A stretch of 64,000 nt of DNA. It comes from Thermococcus radiotolerans (GTDB lineage: Archaea; Methanobacteriota_B; Thermococci; Thermococcales; Thermococcaceae). The notes beneath the pieces were generated by a model. That model saw only the letters and a list, made by a program, of their open reading frames with translations. It was not told the DNA's origin and did no database searches. The stretch spans positions 372,001 to 436,000 of the forward strand of contig NZ_CP015106.1 in NCBI RefSeq assembly GCF_002214565.1. The letters are read 5' to 3'. The first letter of the stretch is position 1. The number at the start of each line of letters is the position of its first letter. The position numbers and the translations under genes are program-made. Shown here piece after piece: positions 52,260 to 60,918 of this stretch.

Positions 52260-53500
52260 AGGACGTCGTTGTGATCGGCGGAGGGCCGAGCGGGATGGCC
52301 GCGGCGGTTAAGCTCGCCGGTAAGGGCTACGATGTCGCGCTCATCGAACGAAAGGAAGAACTTGGAGGTATCCTCGACCAGTGCATCCACGACGGCTTCG
52401 GGACCAAAATATTCGGAAAGGCCCTCTCCGGGCCGGAGTTTGCGGGCCACTTTATGGATGAGGTTAGCAAACTCGGCCTTGATGTGCACCTGAACACGTA
52501 CGTCAAATCCGTAAACGCCGGGGGAGACGTCAAGGAGCTTGTGACGGTGAGCCCGCGAGGTGTCGAGCGCATAAAGGCCCGCTCGATAGTGTACGCCATA
52601 GGCTGCAGGGAGAGGCACCCCTTCGAGATAAAGGTCGGTGGGACAAGGCCGGCAGGTGTTTACACGGCCGGAATGGTGCAGAGACTTGTGAACCTCTACG
52701 GGATCCTGCCCGGGAAGAGGGTCCTCATAGTCGGCGGCGGGGACGTTGGCATGATCGTCGCCAGGCATCTTTACCTGGAGGGGGTTGAGTCTATAACCGT
52801 CGTCTTTCCGGAGGAGTTCTTCGTTGGGCTCCCGAGGAACGTCCAGCAGTGCATCCTCGACTTCAACATACCTTTCAGGCCCAGGACTGTGGTGAAGGAG
52901 ATAGTGGGGAAGGAGCGCGTTGAGGGAGCGATCCTTGTGAAGGTGGACGAGAACTGGAGGCCCATACCCGGCACCGAGGAGTTCTACCCCTGCGACACGG
53001 TGATATTCTCCGTTGGCCTCGTGCCCTATGCCAAGAAGTTGAGGGCAATTGGGGCCGAGATAGACCCGAGGACCAGGGGACCGGTCGTGAACGAGTTCTT
53101 TGAGAGCACGGTGCGGGGAGTTTTTGCCGCCGGCAACCTCGTCCAGATATTCGACTACGTTGACGACGCCGTTGAGAGCGCTTACATCGCGGCAGACGGC
53201 GTTGAGAAGTACCTGGCGGGCGAGGAACGGCTTGATAATCCAGTACCTTTCAAGCCCGGGAGCAACGTCCGGACGCTGACACCCCACCGGCTGGAATGGA
53301 AGGACGAGAGACCGGTGGTTGCTTTTCTCAGGCCTGCCGTCGAAGGTCGCGCGTGGATAATCGTCAGGGGCGGGAATGGAGAGATCCTGAAGAAGGAGTT
53401 CAGGCAGTACGTGAGGCCCTCGACGCTTGAGCGGATTGAGATCCTCCGGGAAGCTATCAGCGGGGCGGAAGAGGTGTATGTGGATGTCGCGAGAGTATGA
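52256..53500 (+). CDS. FAD-dependent pyridine nucleotide-disulphide-type oxidoreductase (operon gene 4)
   Basis: This 414-residue flavoprotein has two Rossmann sets (VVIGGGPSGMAAAVKLA and VLIVGGGDVGMIVARHL), a CQQ...-free redox centre, and the C-terminal FAAGNLVQIFDYVDDAVESA FAD contact. The DQCIHDGFGTKIF stretch is typical of the partner of GlpA-like proteins in archaea and Thermotogae. It likely passes electrons between the dehydrogenase and NAD(P) or ferredoxin. Start GTG at 52256, overlapping the GlpA stop in GTGA. Confidence 0.87.
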   Translation: MKDVVVIGGGPSGMAAAVKLAGKGYDVALIERKEELGGILDQCIHDGFGTKIFGKALSGPEFAGHFMDEVSKLGLDVHLNTYVKSVNAGGDVKELVTVSPRGVERIKARSIVYAIGCRERHPFEIKVGGTRPAGVYTAGMVQRLVNLYGILPGKRVLIVGGGDVGMIVARHLYLEGVESITVVFPEEFFVGLPRNVQQCILDFNIPFRPRTVVKEIVGKERVEGAILVKVDENWRPIPGTEEFYPCDTVIFSVGLVPYAKKLRAIGAEIDPRTRGPVVNEFFESTVRGVFAAGNLVQIFDYVDDAVESAYIAADGVEKYLAGEERLDNPVPFKPGSNVRTLTPHRLEWKDERPVVAFLRPAVEGRAWIIVRGGNGEILKKEFRQYVRPSTLERIEILREAISGAEEVYVDVARV

Positions 53501-53852
53501 GGTTCTCTGCATTCGGTGCCCCAAGGGGTGCAGGCTGAGGATCACGGTCGAGGGGAACGCGGTTCATGTCGTTGGCTTTGCCTGCCTTGAGGGCAAGAGA
53601 TTTGGGGAGGAGGAAGTGCAGAACCCGAGACGGGTTGTCACGACGACCGTGAGGATACTCAACGCCCGCTATCCGCGCCTTCCGGTGAGAACGGCAGAAC
53701 CCGTACCCAAGGACAGGATTCGAGACGTTATAGATGCCCTCAAAGGGCTCGTTGTGGAGGCCCCGGTCAGGCGCGGTCAGGTTATCGTGAAGGATGTTGC
53801 TGGAACCGGTGTTGATGTGATTGCGGAGCGCGATATGGAGGCGGTTGGATGA
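53484..53852 (+). CDS. DUF1667 cysteine protein (operon gene 5)
   Basis: This 122-residue protein has CIRCPKGCRLRI near the N-terminus and a further FACLEGKRF cysteine, giving four cysteines, then a region RVVTTTVRI...RLPVRTAEPVPKD. It matches DUF1667, a small protein that goes with GlpA/NAD(FAD) oxidoreductase pairs and resembles the N-terminus of molybdopterin enzymes. It is probably a small Fe-S electron carrier or assembly subunit. The ATG at 53484 has GAGGTG seven bases upstream, lies 17 nt inside the previous gene, and is preferred over the longer frame. Confidence 0.85.
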   Translation: MSREYEVLCIRCPKGCRLRITVEGNAVHVVGFACLEGKRFGEEEVQNPRRVVTTTVRILNARYPRLPVRTAEPVPKDRIRDVIDALKGLVVEAPVRRGQVIVKDVAGTGVDVIAERDMEAVG

Positions 53853-55345
53853 GTTACTACCTCATCCTGGACGTTGGGACTACGAACGTCAAGGCCTACG
53901 CTTTTTCCGAGGAGGGGGAAAAGCTCCTGGAGAAGAGCATGAGAACACGGCCCGTTTATCCGGAGCCTGGCTGGGCCGAACTCGACCCCGAAGAGCTCAT
54001 TGAAACGGTCAGGCGACTCATAGACGAGGTTACCTCTTCCCTTGGGATGCCAAAGGGAATGGCCATCACCAACCAGCGGAGCTCCACCGTCGTGTGGGAC
54101 GACGAAGGAGCGCTCCACAACATGATAACCTGGCAGGACACGAGGACCAAAGATATCGTGGAGGCCTTTTCCCGCAACTTCCTCGTTCGCTTTGGTAGGG
54201 CTCTCGGAAAGGTCTTCTACGGACTCTCCCGCCTCGTTCCCGGAATAGCCAGCCTACCAAAGGGAGCCTATATAATCACCCTGGCCCACGTGGGCTTCGG
54301 CACTTCCCACTCCTCGATGCACCTACGCTGGCTAATGGACAACGTGCCAGAAGTCAGGAAGGCCGTCGAGGAGGGAACTGCGAAGTTCGGCACGATGGAC
54401 AGCTGGATAGCGTGGAACCTGACGGGGAAGCATGTGACGGACTACACGAACGCATCCGCGACGGGCCTCTTTGACCCGTTCTACCTCAAGTGGAGCGACA
54501 ACATCATGGGCATCGTGGGAATTCCCAAGAAAATCCTTCCTGCCCTCCAGCCGAACGACCTCCCAGTGGGGGAAACGGACTACGGTGTGCCCCTCCTCAC
54601 GATGGTGGCGGATCAGCAGGCGGCCCTTTACCGTGCGGGTGTTGAGCCGGGGAGCGCGAAGATGACCCACGGAACAGGGACCTTCGTCGATCTGAACGTT
54701 GGAGAGAAACCCAAACCCGCATCGCCAGGCCTCTACCCGATGGTCGCCCTTAAAACCAGGAAAAAGACGCTCTACCTCCTCGAGGGAATAATAAACGCCT
54801 CCGGCTCGGCCGTTGACTGGCTGCTGAAAGTGGGGCTCGTCGAGGACTACTCCGAGATCAGCGCTGCGTTTAAAGATCCCACCCTTCCAAGGGTGCTCTT
54901 CATACCCGCCTTCGCCGGCCTCTCGACGCCCTATCTGAGGCCTGACTTCAGGGGAGCGCTCCTCAACCTGTCGTTCAGCGTCGGAAGGGATGACGTCATC
55001 AAGGCGCTCATAGCGGGGATAGCGATGAGGGTCGCGGAGGTTATAGCCGCCATGGAATCGGGAACCAGGGTTGAGATTGGCTCCCTGACCTCCGACGGGG
55101 GCGCTTCGCAGATCGACCCGCTCCTGCAGCTGATAGCCGACTTCAGCGGGAAGAGAATAGTCCGGCCGGTGGAGCTCAACGGCTCCGCGCAGGGAACCTT
55201 CATGATAGCACGCGCGGTTGCGGAGGGGAGGGACGTTCTGAGCGCGTGGGAAGAGCCTAGGGTGGAGAGGGTTTTCGAGCCGAGCGGGGAGAAGCACGAG
55301 GACTTCAGAAAGCTGTGGGAGGAGTTCATGGAGAGGCTGCTTTAA
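53849..55345 (+). CDS. FGGY-family carbohydrate kinase, divergent (operon gene 6)
   Basis: This 498-residue kinase has the FGGY fold: LDVGTTNVKAYAF (phosphate loop), ITNQRSSTVVWD, the catalytic-base region MVADQQAALY, THGTGTFVDLN and a late SDGGASQIDPLLQ. It resembles glycerol kinase and xylulokinase, but differs clearly from the canonical Thermococcus glycerol kinase, so the substrate (glycerol, a polyol or a sugar) is open. It overlaps DUF1667 by 4 nt (ATGA), and closes the operon. This is the likely entry step: phosphorylation, then oxidation by the flavoproteins upstream. Confidence 0.83.
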   Translation: MSYYLILDVGTTNVKAYAFSEEGEKLLEKSMRTRPVYPEPGWAELDPEELIETVRRLIDEVTSSLGMPKGMAITNQRSSTVVWDDEGALHNMITWQDTRTKDIVEAFSRNFLVRFGRALGKVFYGLSRLVPGIASLPKGAYIITLAHVGFGTSHSSMHLRWLMDNVPEVRKAVEEGTAKFGTMDSWIAWNLTGKHVTDYTNASATGLFDPFYLKWSDNIMGIVGIPKKILPALQPNDLPVGETDYGVPLLTMVADQQAALYRAGVEPGSAKMTHGTGTFVDLNVGEKPKPASPGLYPMVALKTRKKTLYLLEGIINASGSAVDWLLKVGLVEDYSEISAAFKDPTLPRVLFIPAFAGLSTPYLRPDFRGALLNLSFSVGRDDVIKALIAGIAMRVAEVIAAMESGTRVEIGSLTSDGGASQIDPLLQLIADFSGKRIVRPVELNGSAQGTFMIARAVAEGRDVLSAWEEPRVERVFEPSGEKHEDFRKLWEEFMERLL

Positions 55346-55361
55346 GAAGCGAAATGATCAC

Positions 55362-56705
55362 TCAAGCGGGCCTTTCGAAGTCCCCCAAGTCCCATACAAG
55401 CCGACCCCCTTCCCTCAGCTCTTCCTTCCCTTCAACACCCTTAGCCACCAGCCCATAGCTCTTCTCCCAATCGTCAAGCCTCACAAGCTCGGCCTTCCTC
55501 TCCAAGTCCTTCAAGATTCCTCTTGCTTCCCTTTCACTCAGCTCCTTCCATTTGACTTCAACAAATAGGACTTTTTTCTCCCTCTCGTTCAAAGTCACCA
55601 AGTCAATCTCCTCGTTCTTGTACCACCACTTTCCAATCCTCGTGAATCTGAAGGGAAGTTCCCGTGCCTTGTTCAGCTCGATTAAAAACTGCTCGGCAAT
55701 CTTCTCAAACACCGGGCCGAGATAGTGGTTGTAGTCCCTTTCAATCTCCTCGACGTCAAAGATTCCCTCCTCGATGGCCGAGAGGTTCGGATAGATGAAG
55801 CGGAACCAGAAGGCGAGGAAGTTGTCGGCCACGTAGTAGCGGCCCCTTTTCGAGTTCGGTTTTTCGGTTATGGGAACCTCCCTAACAACGAGGCCAGTTT
55901 CGATTAAGTTCCTCAAGTAGGGTGTTACATCTGAGTGTCTCATTCCGATGAAGTCCCTTATCTCCTTTGGTGTCGTTTTGCCGAGGGCTATCGCCTCAAG
56001 GATTCTTCTGTACGTCCTTGTCTCCGTGAATTCGTACCTCAGCAGGAAATCTACTTCGTCGCGGAAGAAGCTTACAGGGTTTCTCAACTCCCTATCAAGC
56101 CACTCCCAGAAGGGCAACCGGACCTGCGTTATGTAGAACGGAATCCCATCGGTCATGCCGTAGACTTCCACGAGCTCCTCCCAGCTTGAGCGGGGATAGA
56201 ACTCCCGCAGGTGAAAGAACTTTAGGGGTTTGAGCTTCATTGAGCCCGTCCTCCTCCCGTAGAGGGGACTCTTGTAGCTGAGCACCTTCTCCGTCATCAT
56301 GCCCACCGAAGAGCCAAGGAGAATTAGCTTCGTGTTTGAATTCGAAAGATCTGTGTCAATAACTCTCTGAAACTCGCTTAGAACTCTCGGATCTTCTTTT
56401 ATCAAGTTCGGAAACTCGTCAATGACGATGACCTTCCCTCTTAGGGTGTGGAGGAGGGCCTCCCAGCTTCCACGGGCGTATCTCGCCTCTGGAAAAACCC
56501 TCTCGGCGGTCTCCCGAAAGTGCCTCAGGTTATCTCCTTCAATGGCCAAGTAGTAAACGTGGGGAACGTCTTTCACTGCTTCGAGGACGAGACGGGTCTT
56601 CCCAACGCGCCTTCTCCCATAGATGACGATTAGCTCGAAATTCTCGCTTGAGAGCCGTTCTCTCAGTGCCTTAAGCTCCTCATTCCTATTTACGAACTTG
56701 ACCAT
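55362..56705 (-). CDS. Archaeal ATPase with DUF234 nuclease-like tail
   Basis: This 447-residue protein has a P-loop IYGRRRVGKTRL (about 28-39), VIVIDEFPNL (Walker B), LLGSSVGMM (sensor 1), a winged helix (about 240-290) and a DUF234 C-terminal domain with EEIDLVTLNE and LFVEVKWKE, which suit a PD-(D/E)XK nuclease-like fold. It is the second archaeal ATPase of the window. Base composition is more AT-rich than in the neighbours, which hints at transfer. The ATG at 56705 abuts a 12-bp perfect palindrome arm; GGTGAT within the arm is the only SD. It follows tiaS on the same strand and ends 16 nt from the FGGY stop. Confidence 0.85.
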   Translation of the reverse strand: MVKFVNRNEELKALRERLSSENFELIVIYGRRRVGKTRLVLEAVKDVPHVYYLAIEGDNLRHFRETAERVFPEARYARGSWEALLHTLRGKVIVIDEFPNLIKEDPRVLSEFQRVIDTDLSNSNTKLILLGSSVGMMTEKVLSYKSPLYGRRTGSMKLKPLKFFHLREFYPRSSWEELVEVYGMTDGIPFYITQVRLPFWEWLDRELRNPVSFFRDEVDFLLRYEFTETRTYRRILEAIALGKTTPKEIRDFIGMRHSDVTPYLRNLIETGLVVREVPITEKPNSKRGRYYVADNFLAFWFRFIYPNLSAIEEGIFDVEEIERDYNHYLGPVFEKIAEQFLIELNKARELPFRFTRIGKWWYKNEEIDLVTLNEREKKVLFVEVKWKELSEREARGILKDLERKAELVRLDDWEKSYGLVAKGVEGKEELREGGRLVWDLGDFERPA

Positions 56706-56750
56706 GTGATAATCACCGTTATGATAATGGTGATTATCACTTTAAGCCTT
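56706..56750 (-). promoter_or_regulatory. Palindromic control region of the DUF234 ATPase gene
   Basis: Perfect 12-bp arms GTGATAATCACC (56706-56717) and GGTGATTATCAC (56729-56740) flank an 11-nt spacer that itself holds TTATGATAA. On the minus strand a TATA-like GGCTTAAAGT lies about 56741-56750, which puts the start near 56720 inside the palindrome. The ATG follows the proximal arm directly, with GGTGAT inside that arm as the SD. The distal arm overlaps the last four bases of tiaS. Confidence 0.55.
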
Positions 56751-58029
56751 TCGCTTGCAGGAGTTCTAAAACCCTCTCCTCTCCACCCGGCAGAACCAGC
56801 GGCCTCGACAGGTGCTTCCTCGCGTCTGGCGGCACTTCGTAGATTTTCCTCTCCAGCTCGCGCGGGACTTCAACCGGAATGAGCTTCTTTGGCATCTTAT
56901 GGCCACAGCGCTTGCACTTGAGGTAATCACCCTTGCTCTTCATCGTCCCGCCGCACTTCGGGCACTTCGGCTTCTGGTACTCGATCCTCGGAACGAGCTT
57001 CACCGGATAGAACTTCTCGAGGTTGAGGGTTAGCACTCCTTCGTGCTCCTTAACGCCACCAGCGGCGATTATCTCGTCTCCAGGGAGGAGCTTCCTCACG
57101 TAGTTCCTGAACTTCTTGGTCGGCTCGAAGGCAGCAACGCGAATCCTTCCCGTTTCATCCTCCAGCTCGAAGAAAACGTGCCTCCCGCGCTCCCAGTAGG
57201 GCTTAACCACCGTTCCCCTAACCACCGCGCTGTCGTATAGCTTGAGCTCGCCGATTTTCTTGTATGTAAGGTGGTCGTCGGTGTTCTGGTTCGTTTTGAA
57301 TAACTGGTAGAAGGCGACGGGCTCCTTAAACTTAACTCGCTCGAAGGTCTGGATGACCCTTCCTCTGTCGATTCCCCTGATGCCGACCAGAACGGGATCC
57401 TTGCCGTGGGGCGTTATGAGGACGCTCCTCTTGTAGGGGTCAAGGTTGTCGTAGGTGAAGGGATAGCTCCAGCTATCGGCCAGAAAGACACTCTCCTTGT
57501 CCACTCTCCTCTGCGTTCCCCAGTTGTCCGGCTCCCTGTAAGCCAGTAGTTCGTAGGTGAAGCGTTCAAGGGGATAGCCTATCGCCGCGAGGGAGCCTAT
57601 TATACCCCTCCCGACCTTGAACTTGAAGTACTCTGCCTCAACTTCCCTCGCGATTCTTTCAGCCTCCTCGATCGTAACGTGCTCCCTTAAAGCCCTCAAA
57701 GAGAACTCGCGGAGCTCTTCTGGAGTGTTCCCTTCGAAGAAGACAACACCGGGGTTAGTGTTCTCGTGAGTGAAGTCGGAAAGCTGGTTTACGTAGAAAA
57801 GGACGGTGTCTTTGATTTCCGGGATGGTCTCCTCATCGACCTCAAAGGTCATCGCGACCGCTCCGTTGCCGCGGGTCTTGTACGGGATATTTGGGTTAAG
57901 CCTAATCAAGCGGGGAAGGTCTATGGGCTCCGCTAGGCGGGAAAGCTCGCGGTACAGGAGGGCACCGAGGTAGGTGGTGCACATGCCGTTTGGTGAGTCG
58001 GTGTCGTCGATTCCGATGTGAAGCCTCAT
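56737..58029 (-). CDS. tiaS: tRNA(Ile2) 2-agmatinylcytidine synthetase TiaS
   Basis: This 430-residue protein is Tia[19 protein letters not shown] (N-terminal kinase-like part), [13 protein letters not shown], a central OB-like domain ([16 protein letters not shown]) and a C-terminal zinc ribbon [20 protein letters not shown] (about 355-375). It attaches agmatine to C34 of tRNA-Ile(CAU), so that AUA is read as isoleucine; it is essential in archaea. Length normal. Its stop codon overlaps the palindrome of the following ATPase gene. Confidence 0.96.
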   Translation of the reverse strand: MRLHIGIDDTDSPNGMCTTYLGALLYRELSRLAEPIDLPRLIRLNPNIPYKTRGNGAVAMTFEVDEETIPEIKDTVLFYVNQLSDFTHENTNPGVVFFEGNTPEELREFSLRALREHVTIEEAERIAREVEAEYFKFKVGRGIIGSLAAIGYPLERFTYELLAYREPDNWGTQRRVDKESVFLADSWSYPFTYDNLDPYKRSVLITPHGKDPVLVGIRGIDRGRVIQTFERVKFKEPVAFYQLFKTNQNTDDHLTYKKIGELKLYDSAVVRGTVVKPYWERGRHVFFELEDETGRIRVAAFEPTKKFRNYVRKLLPGDEIIAAGGVKEHEGVLTLNLEKFYPVKLVPRIEYQKPKCPKCGGTMKSKGDYLKCKRCGHKMPKKLIPVEVPRELERKIYEVPPDARKHLSRPLVLPGGEERVLELLQAKGLK

Positions 58030-58060
58030 CGTTGAGAGAAAAGGGAGGGGGTTTAAAAAG

Positions 58061-58591
58061 CTAAGCTCTGAACCTCTCGTACATCAGCACGTCAACGAAG
58101 CCCTCCCCTGGCACGTACTGGTGCTTCCTCCAGCGGCCGGCGAGTTTGAAGCCGTTCTTCTCCAGCACCCGGATGGAGGCGATGTTGGTTTCGAAGACGT
58201 GGGCGTAGACCTTCCGCAGGTTGAGCCAGTCGAAGGCATACTCAAGGGCGAGCTTTACGGCCTCGCTCGCGTAGCCGTGGCCCCAGTACTCCTTGGCCAG
58301 GAAATAACCCAGTTCGGCGCGTCCGTTGTGGTAGTCTATCCTGTGCAGGCCTATGAGGCCAACGAGGGAGCGCGAGGAGTTTTCTATGATTGCAAAAACT
58401 TTTTCGTGCTTCTTCTCCCGCCTCAGGGCCTCGTACCACTCCAGCTCGTCCTCGTAGAAGAATATCTCCTCCGAGAATGAGAGGTAGCGCCTGACGTCGC
58501 GGTCGTTGTACCAAACCCAGGCGTGCTTCAGGTCCTCCCGGATGAGCACGCCCAGGGAAACCAGATTGCCCTTAACGATTATCGGCCTCAT
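58061..58591 (-). CDS. GNAT-family N-acetyltransferase (RimJ/RimL-like)
   Basis: This 176-residue protein has the acetyl-CoA fold of the GNAT family: [23 protein letters not shown], the acetyl-CoA loop [16 protein letters not shown] (about 100-115), and [19 protein letters not shown]. It may acetylate an N-terminus or a small molecule. The AAGGTG SD precedes the ATG. It is divergent from the HTH regulator gene; the shared 41-bp gap holds TATA elements for both. Confidence 0.88.
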   Translation of the reverse strand: MRPIIVKGNLVSLGVLIREDLKHAWVWYNDRDVRRYLSFSEEIFFYEDELEWYEALRREKKHEKVFAIIENSSRSLVGLIGLHRIDYHNGRAELGYFLAKEYWGHGYASEAVKLALEYAFDWLNLRKVYAHVFETNIASIRVLEKNGFKLAGRWRKHQYVPGEGFVDVLMYERFRA

Positions 58592-58632
58592 GCGAACACC
58601 TTAACTTTATTAAGCCCTACGCGTATTTAAAA

Positions 58633-59592
58633 ATGATGGACAGGGAGAGGCTCATAAGAACCGTCGAGGCGATACTCAGGGGCACGGGGTACAAGACGGC
58701 ACGGATGGACTTCAAGGGCTCGTGCTTCGACATAGTGGCGAGCAGGTTACTCCTTCTGCTCTTCGTCAAGGTGGCCACCAACATAGACACCGTCACCGAG
58801 GAGCAGGCCGAGGATCTCAAGCGGCTCTCCAAGTTCTTTAAGGCCTCACCCCTGATAGTGGGGCTGAAGACGAAGAACGCCGAGCTTGAGGAGGGCGTCG
58901 TTTATGAGAGGTTTGGAATCTACGCCCTCCGGCCGGAGACCCTCTACGACGTCCTCGTCGAGAACGAGTTGCCGGCGATATTCGCCGAACGCGGTGGCTT
59001 CTACGTAAGGATAAACGGCGGACTTCTGAAGCGGCTGAGGGAGAAGTACGGCTACTCCGTGAACGAGCTGGCGCAACTCTTGGGAGTCTCACGCAAGAGC
59101 CTGATAAACTACGAACGCGGGGAGCAGGCGGTGTCTCTCGAGGTTGCGATAAGGCTTGAGGAACTGTTCGACGAACCCCTCGCAGAGCCGATTGACATAC
59201 TCCATTCAACGGTCGAGGCCAACCTCAACGTGACCCCGGAGAGTCCTCTCGAGAGGGAGATTTTTGAGCGCCTCAAGGGGCTGGGCCTTGGAGTCGTGAA
59301 GGTCAAGAAGGCACCTTTCAACGCGGTGTCCAAGGAGGACGAGTTCAACATCCTCACTGGGATAGACGAGACGAAAACCCGTTCAACGGTGAAGCGGGCC
59401 GAAATGGTAACGGAGGTCAGCAAGATAATCAACAGCGACGGAGTTTTCATCCTGGAAAAGACCAGAACCGAGGTTGTCGGTGAGGTCCCGCTGATACCGA
59501 AGGAAAGCCTCGAGGAAGTCAGGGACGCCGACGAACTCATAGAGATGATAGAGGAGCTCAAGAAGGAGATAAAGAAGCAGCTCTTCAGCTGA
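58633..59592 (+). CDS. HTH transcriptional regulator, archaeal family with XRE-type helix-turn-helix
   Basis: This 319-residue protein has an N-terminal domain (about 1-120, ARMDFKGSCFDIVASRLLLLLFVKV) and a Cro/XRE-type helix-turn-helix (about 130-190: LKRLREKYGYSVNELAQLLGVSRKSLINYERGE in pieces). It belongs to the widely conserved family of putative archaeal HTH proteins. Two ATGs are adjacent (58633, 58636). TATA-like CTTTATTAA (58604-58612) is 25 nt before the first ATG, so the mRNA is probably leaderless. It overlaps the convergent HD gene by 8 bp. Confidence 0.9.
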   Translation: MMDRERLIRTVEAILRGTGYKTARMDFKGSCFDIVASRLLLLLFVKVATNIDTVTEEQAEDLKRLSKFFKASPLIVGLKTKNAELEEGVVYERFGIYALRPETLYDVLVENELPAIFAERGGFYVRINGGLLKRLREKYGYSVNELAQLLGVSRKSLINYERGEQAVSLEVAIRLEELFDEPLAEPIDILHSTVEANLNVTPESPLEREIFERLKGLGLGVVKVKKAPFNAVSKEDEFNILTGIDETKTRSTVKRAEMVTEVSKIINSDGVFILEKTRTEVVGEVPLIPKESLEEVRDADELIEMIEELKKEIKKQLFS

Positions 59593-60835
59593 AGATGACT
59601 TTTCTCCAGACCTCCCTTACCTTCGGGACGTATTCCTTCGGTGCCGCTATGAGGACTGCCCAGCGCGGCGTCTGGCGTCTCTTGAGGGCGTTGGCGAGCG
59701 GCGTCACCTTCGTCAACGGTTGAAGCTCCCCGTTGCCCAGGAGGACGTTTATCTCCGTTGCCTTGAGCCTCGGCTCGCTGAGCATGAGGTCTGCTATGCT
59801 GAACTCAAGGATGACCTCGCCCTCCCTCGCGCCGACCATGTCCGCGAGGGTTCTCTCTATCTCCTGCCTCCGCTTCACGTTCCGGTATGCCGTCAGCAGT
59901 TCCCTCTTCTCCTCACTCGTCAGTTCGTCCGCGCTTGCAAGAACCGCGGCCTTGTAAAGCTCGCGGTACCTTATGCGCCTCACCATCTCGGCCGGGAAGC
60001 CCTCAAGGTCCTCCAGCTCGACCAGAACCCTGCAGTCGGTCATGCGCCAGAAGTCCCAGAGGTAGCCCTCCTCCAGGGCGAACTCCAAAGCTCTAGTCAG
60101 CATGCCCTCGGCTATCTTGACCGTGTGGTGGAAGTAGACGCGCGAGTACATAAGCGAGCGGGCCACCATCATGCCCTCGACGGCCTCTATACCCTTCTCG
60201 TCAACGACGAGTTCACCCTCATGAATCCGGAGAACCTTCAGCAGCCTCTCAAGGTCTATTATACCGTGGGCGACGCCGGTGTAGTGGGCGTCCCTCACGA
60301 GGTAGTCGAGCTGGTCAACGTCAACGTCGCCGTGCAGCATGTGACCGAGGTAATGCTTTTCGTGCTTCCCGCGTATGAGGTCGGCAACGTCCTTGGGCGT
60401 GAAGTCGTAATCGTAGCCCTCGATTATCTCCGGGATCCTTCCTCCGTTCTCGCTCTCCGTTATGTTCACCTTTCCCAGCACCATATCTTGGCCAAGGTGC
60501 ATGTGGTCGTGCTCCTTGACGTAGTGCTTGTATATGCTCTCGAAGGTGTGGCTGAAGGGCCCGTGGCCGATGTCGTGGAGGAGCGCTCCCACCTGCAGGA
60601 GCATGCTCTCGTTCTCATCCAGTCCGACCTCCTGCGAGAGCCTCTTGGCGAGGTGCCACGCGCCGAGGGAGTGCTCGAACCTGCTGTGGTTGGCACCGGG
60701 ATAGACGAGGTAGGCCAAACCGAGCTGTCTTATGTTTCTGAGCCTCTGAAACTCGGGGGTCTTGACGAGGTCAAGGATAATGCCGGTGAGCTTCATGCTA
60801 CCGTGAACCCCATCGTGAATAATCTTTCCATCCAT
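59585..60835 (-). CDS. HD-domain phosphohydrolase (SAMHD1/dGTPase-like)
   Basis: This 416-residue protein has the HD motif set: RLRNIRQLGLAYLVYPGANHSRFEHSLG in pieces, LLHDIGHGPFSH (His-Asp) and DVDQLDYLVRD. It is like archaeal relatives of SAMHD1 and dNTP triphosphohydrolases, which split dNTPs into nucleosides and triphosphate. The C-terminal part (about 250-416) is helical plus beta. GGTGGTG precedes the ATG at 60835; the GTG at 60844 is rejected. A TATA element (TTTATATAAGG about 60870-60880, minus strand) lies upstream. Confidence 0.9.
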   Translation of the reverse strand: MDGKIIHDGVHGSMKLTGIILDLVKTPEFQRLRNIRQLGLAYLVYPGANHSRFEHSLGAWHLAKRLSQEVGLDENESMLLQVGALLHDIGHGPFSHTFESIYKHYVKEHDHMHLGQDMVLGKVNITESENGGRIPEIIEGYDYDFTPKDVADLIRGKHEKHYLGHMLHGDVDVDQLDYLVRDAHYTGVAHGIIDLERLLKVLRIHEGELVVDEKGIEAVEGMMVARSLMYSRVYFHHTVKIAEGMLTRALEFALEEGYLWDFWRMTDCRVLVELEDLEGFPAEMVRRIRYRELYKAAVLASADELTSEEKRELLTAYRNVKRRQEIERTLADMVGAREGEVILEFSIADLMLSEPRLKATEINVLLGNGELQPLTKVTPLANALKRRQTPRWAVLIAAPKEYVPKVREVWRKVIFS

Positions 60836-60918
60836 CGACACCACCGCTGGAAGTTTGAGAAGAGCCTTATATAAATTTTCGGCATTGTGACAAAATTGGA
60901 AGGAAAAGGACGGCAGAA

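Noticed and set aside
52139-53545. 468-codon open frame on the minus strand opposite the NAD(FAD) oxidoreductase
   Set aside because: Antisense shadow; the forward gene has two Rossmann motifs and coupled overlaps on both sides.
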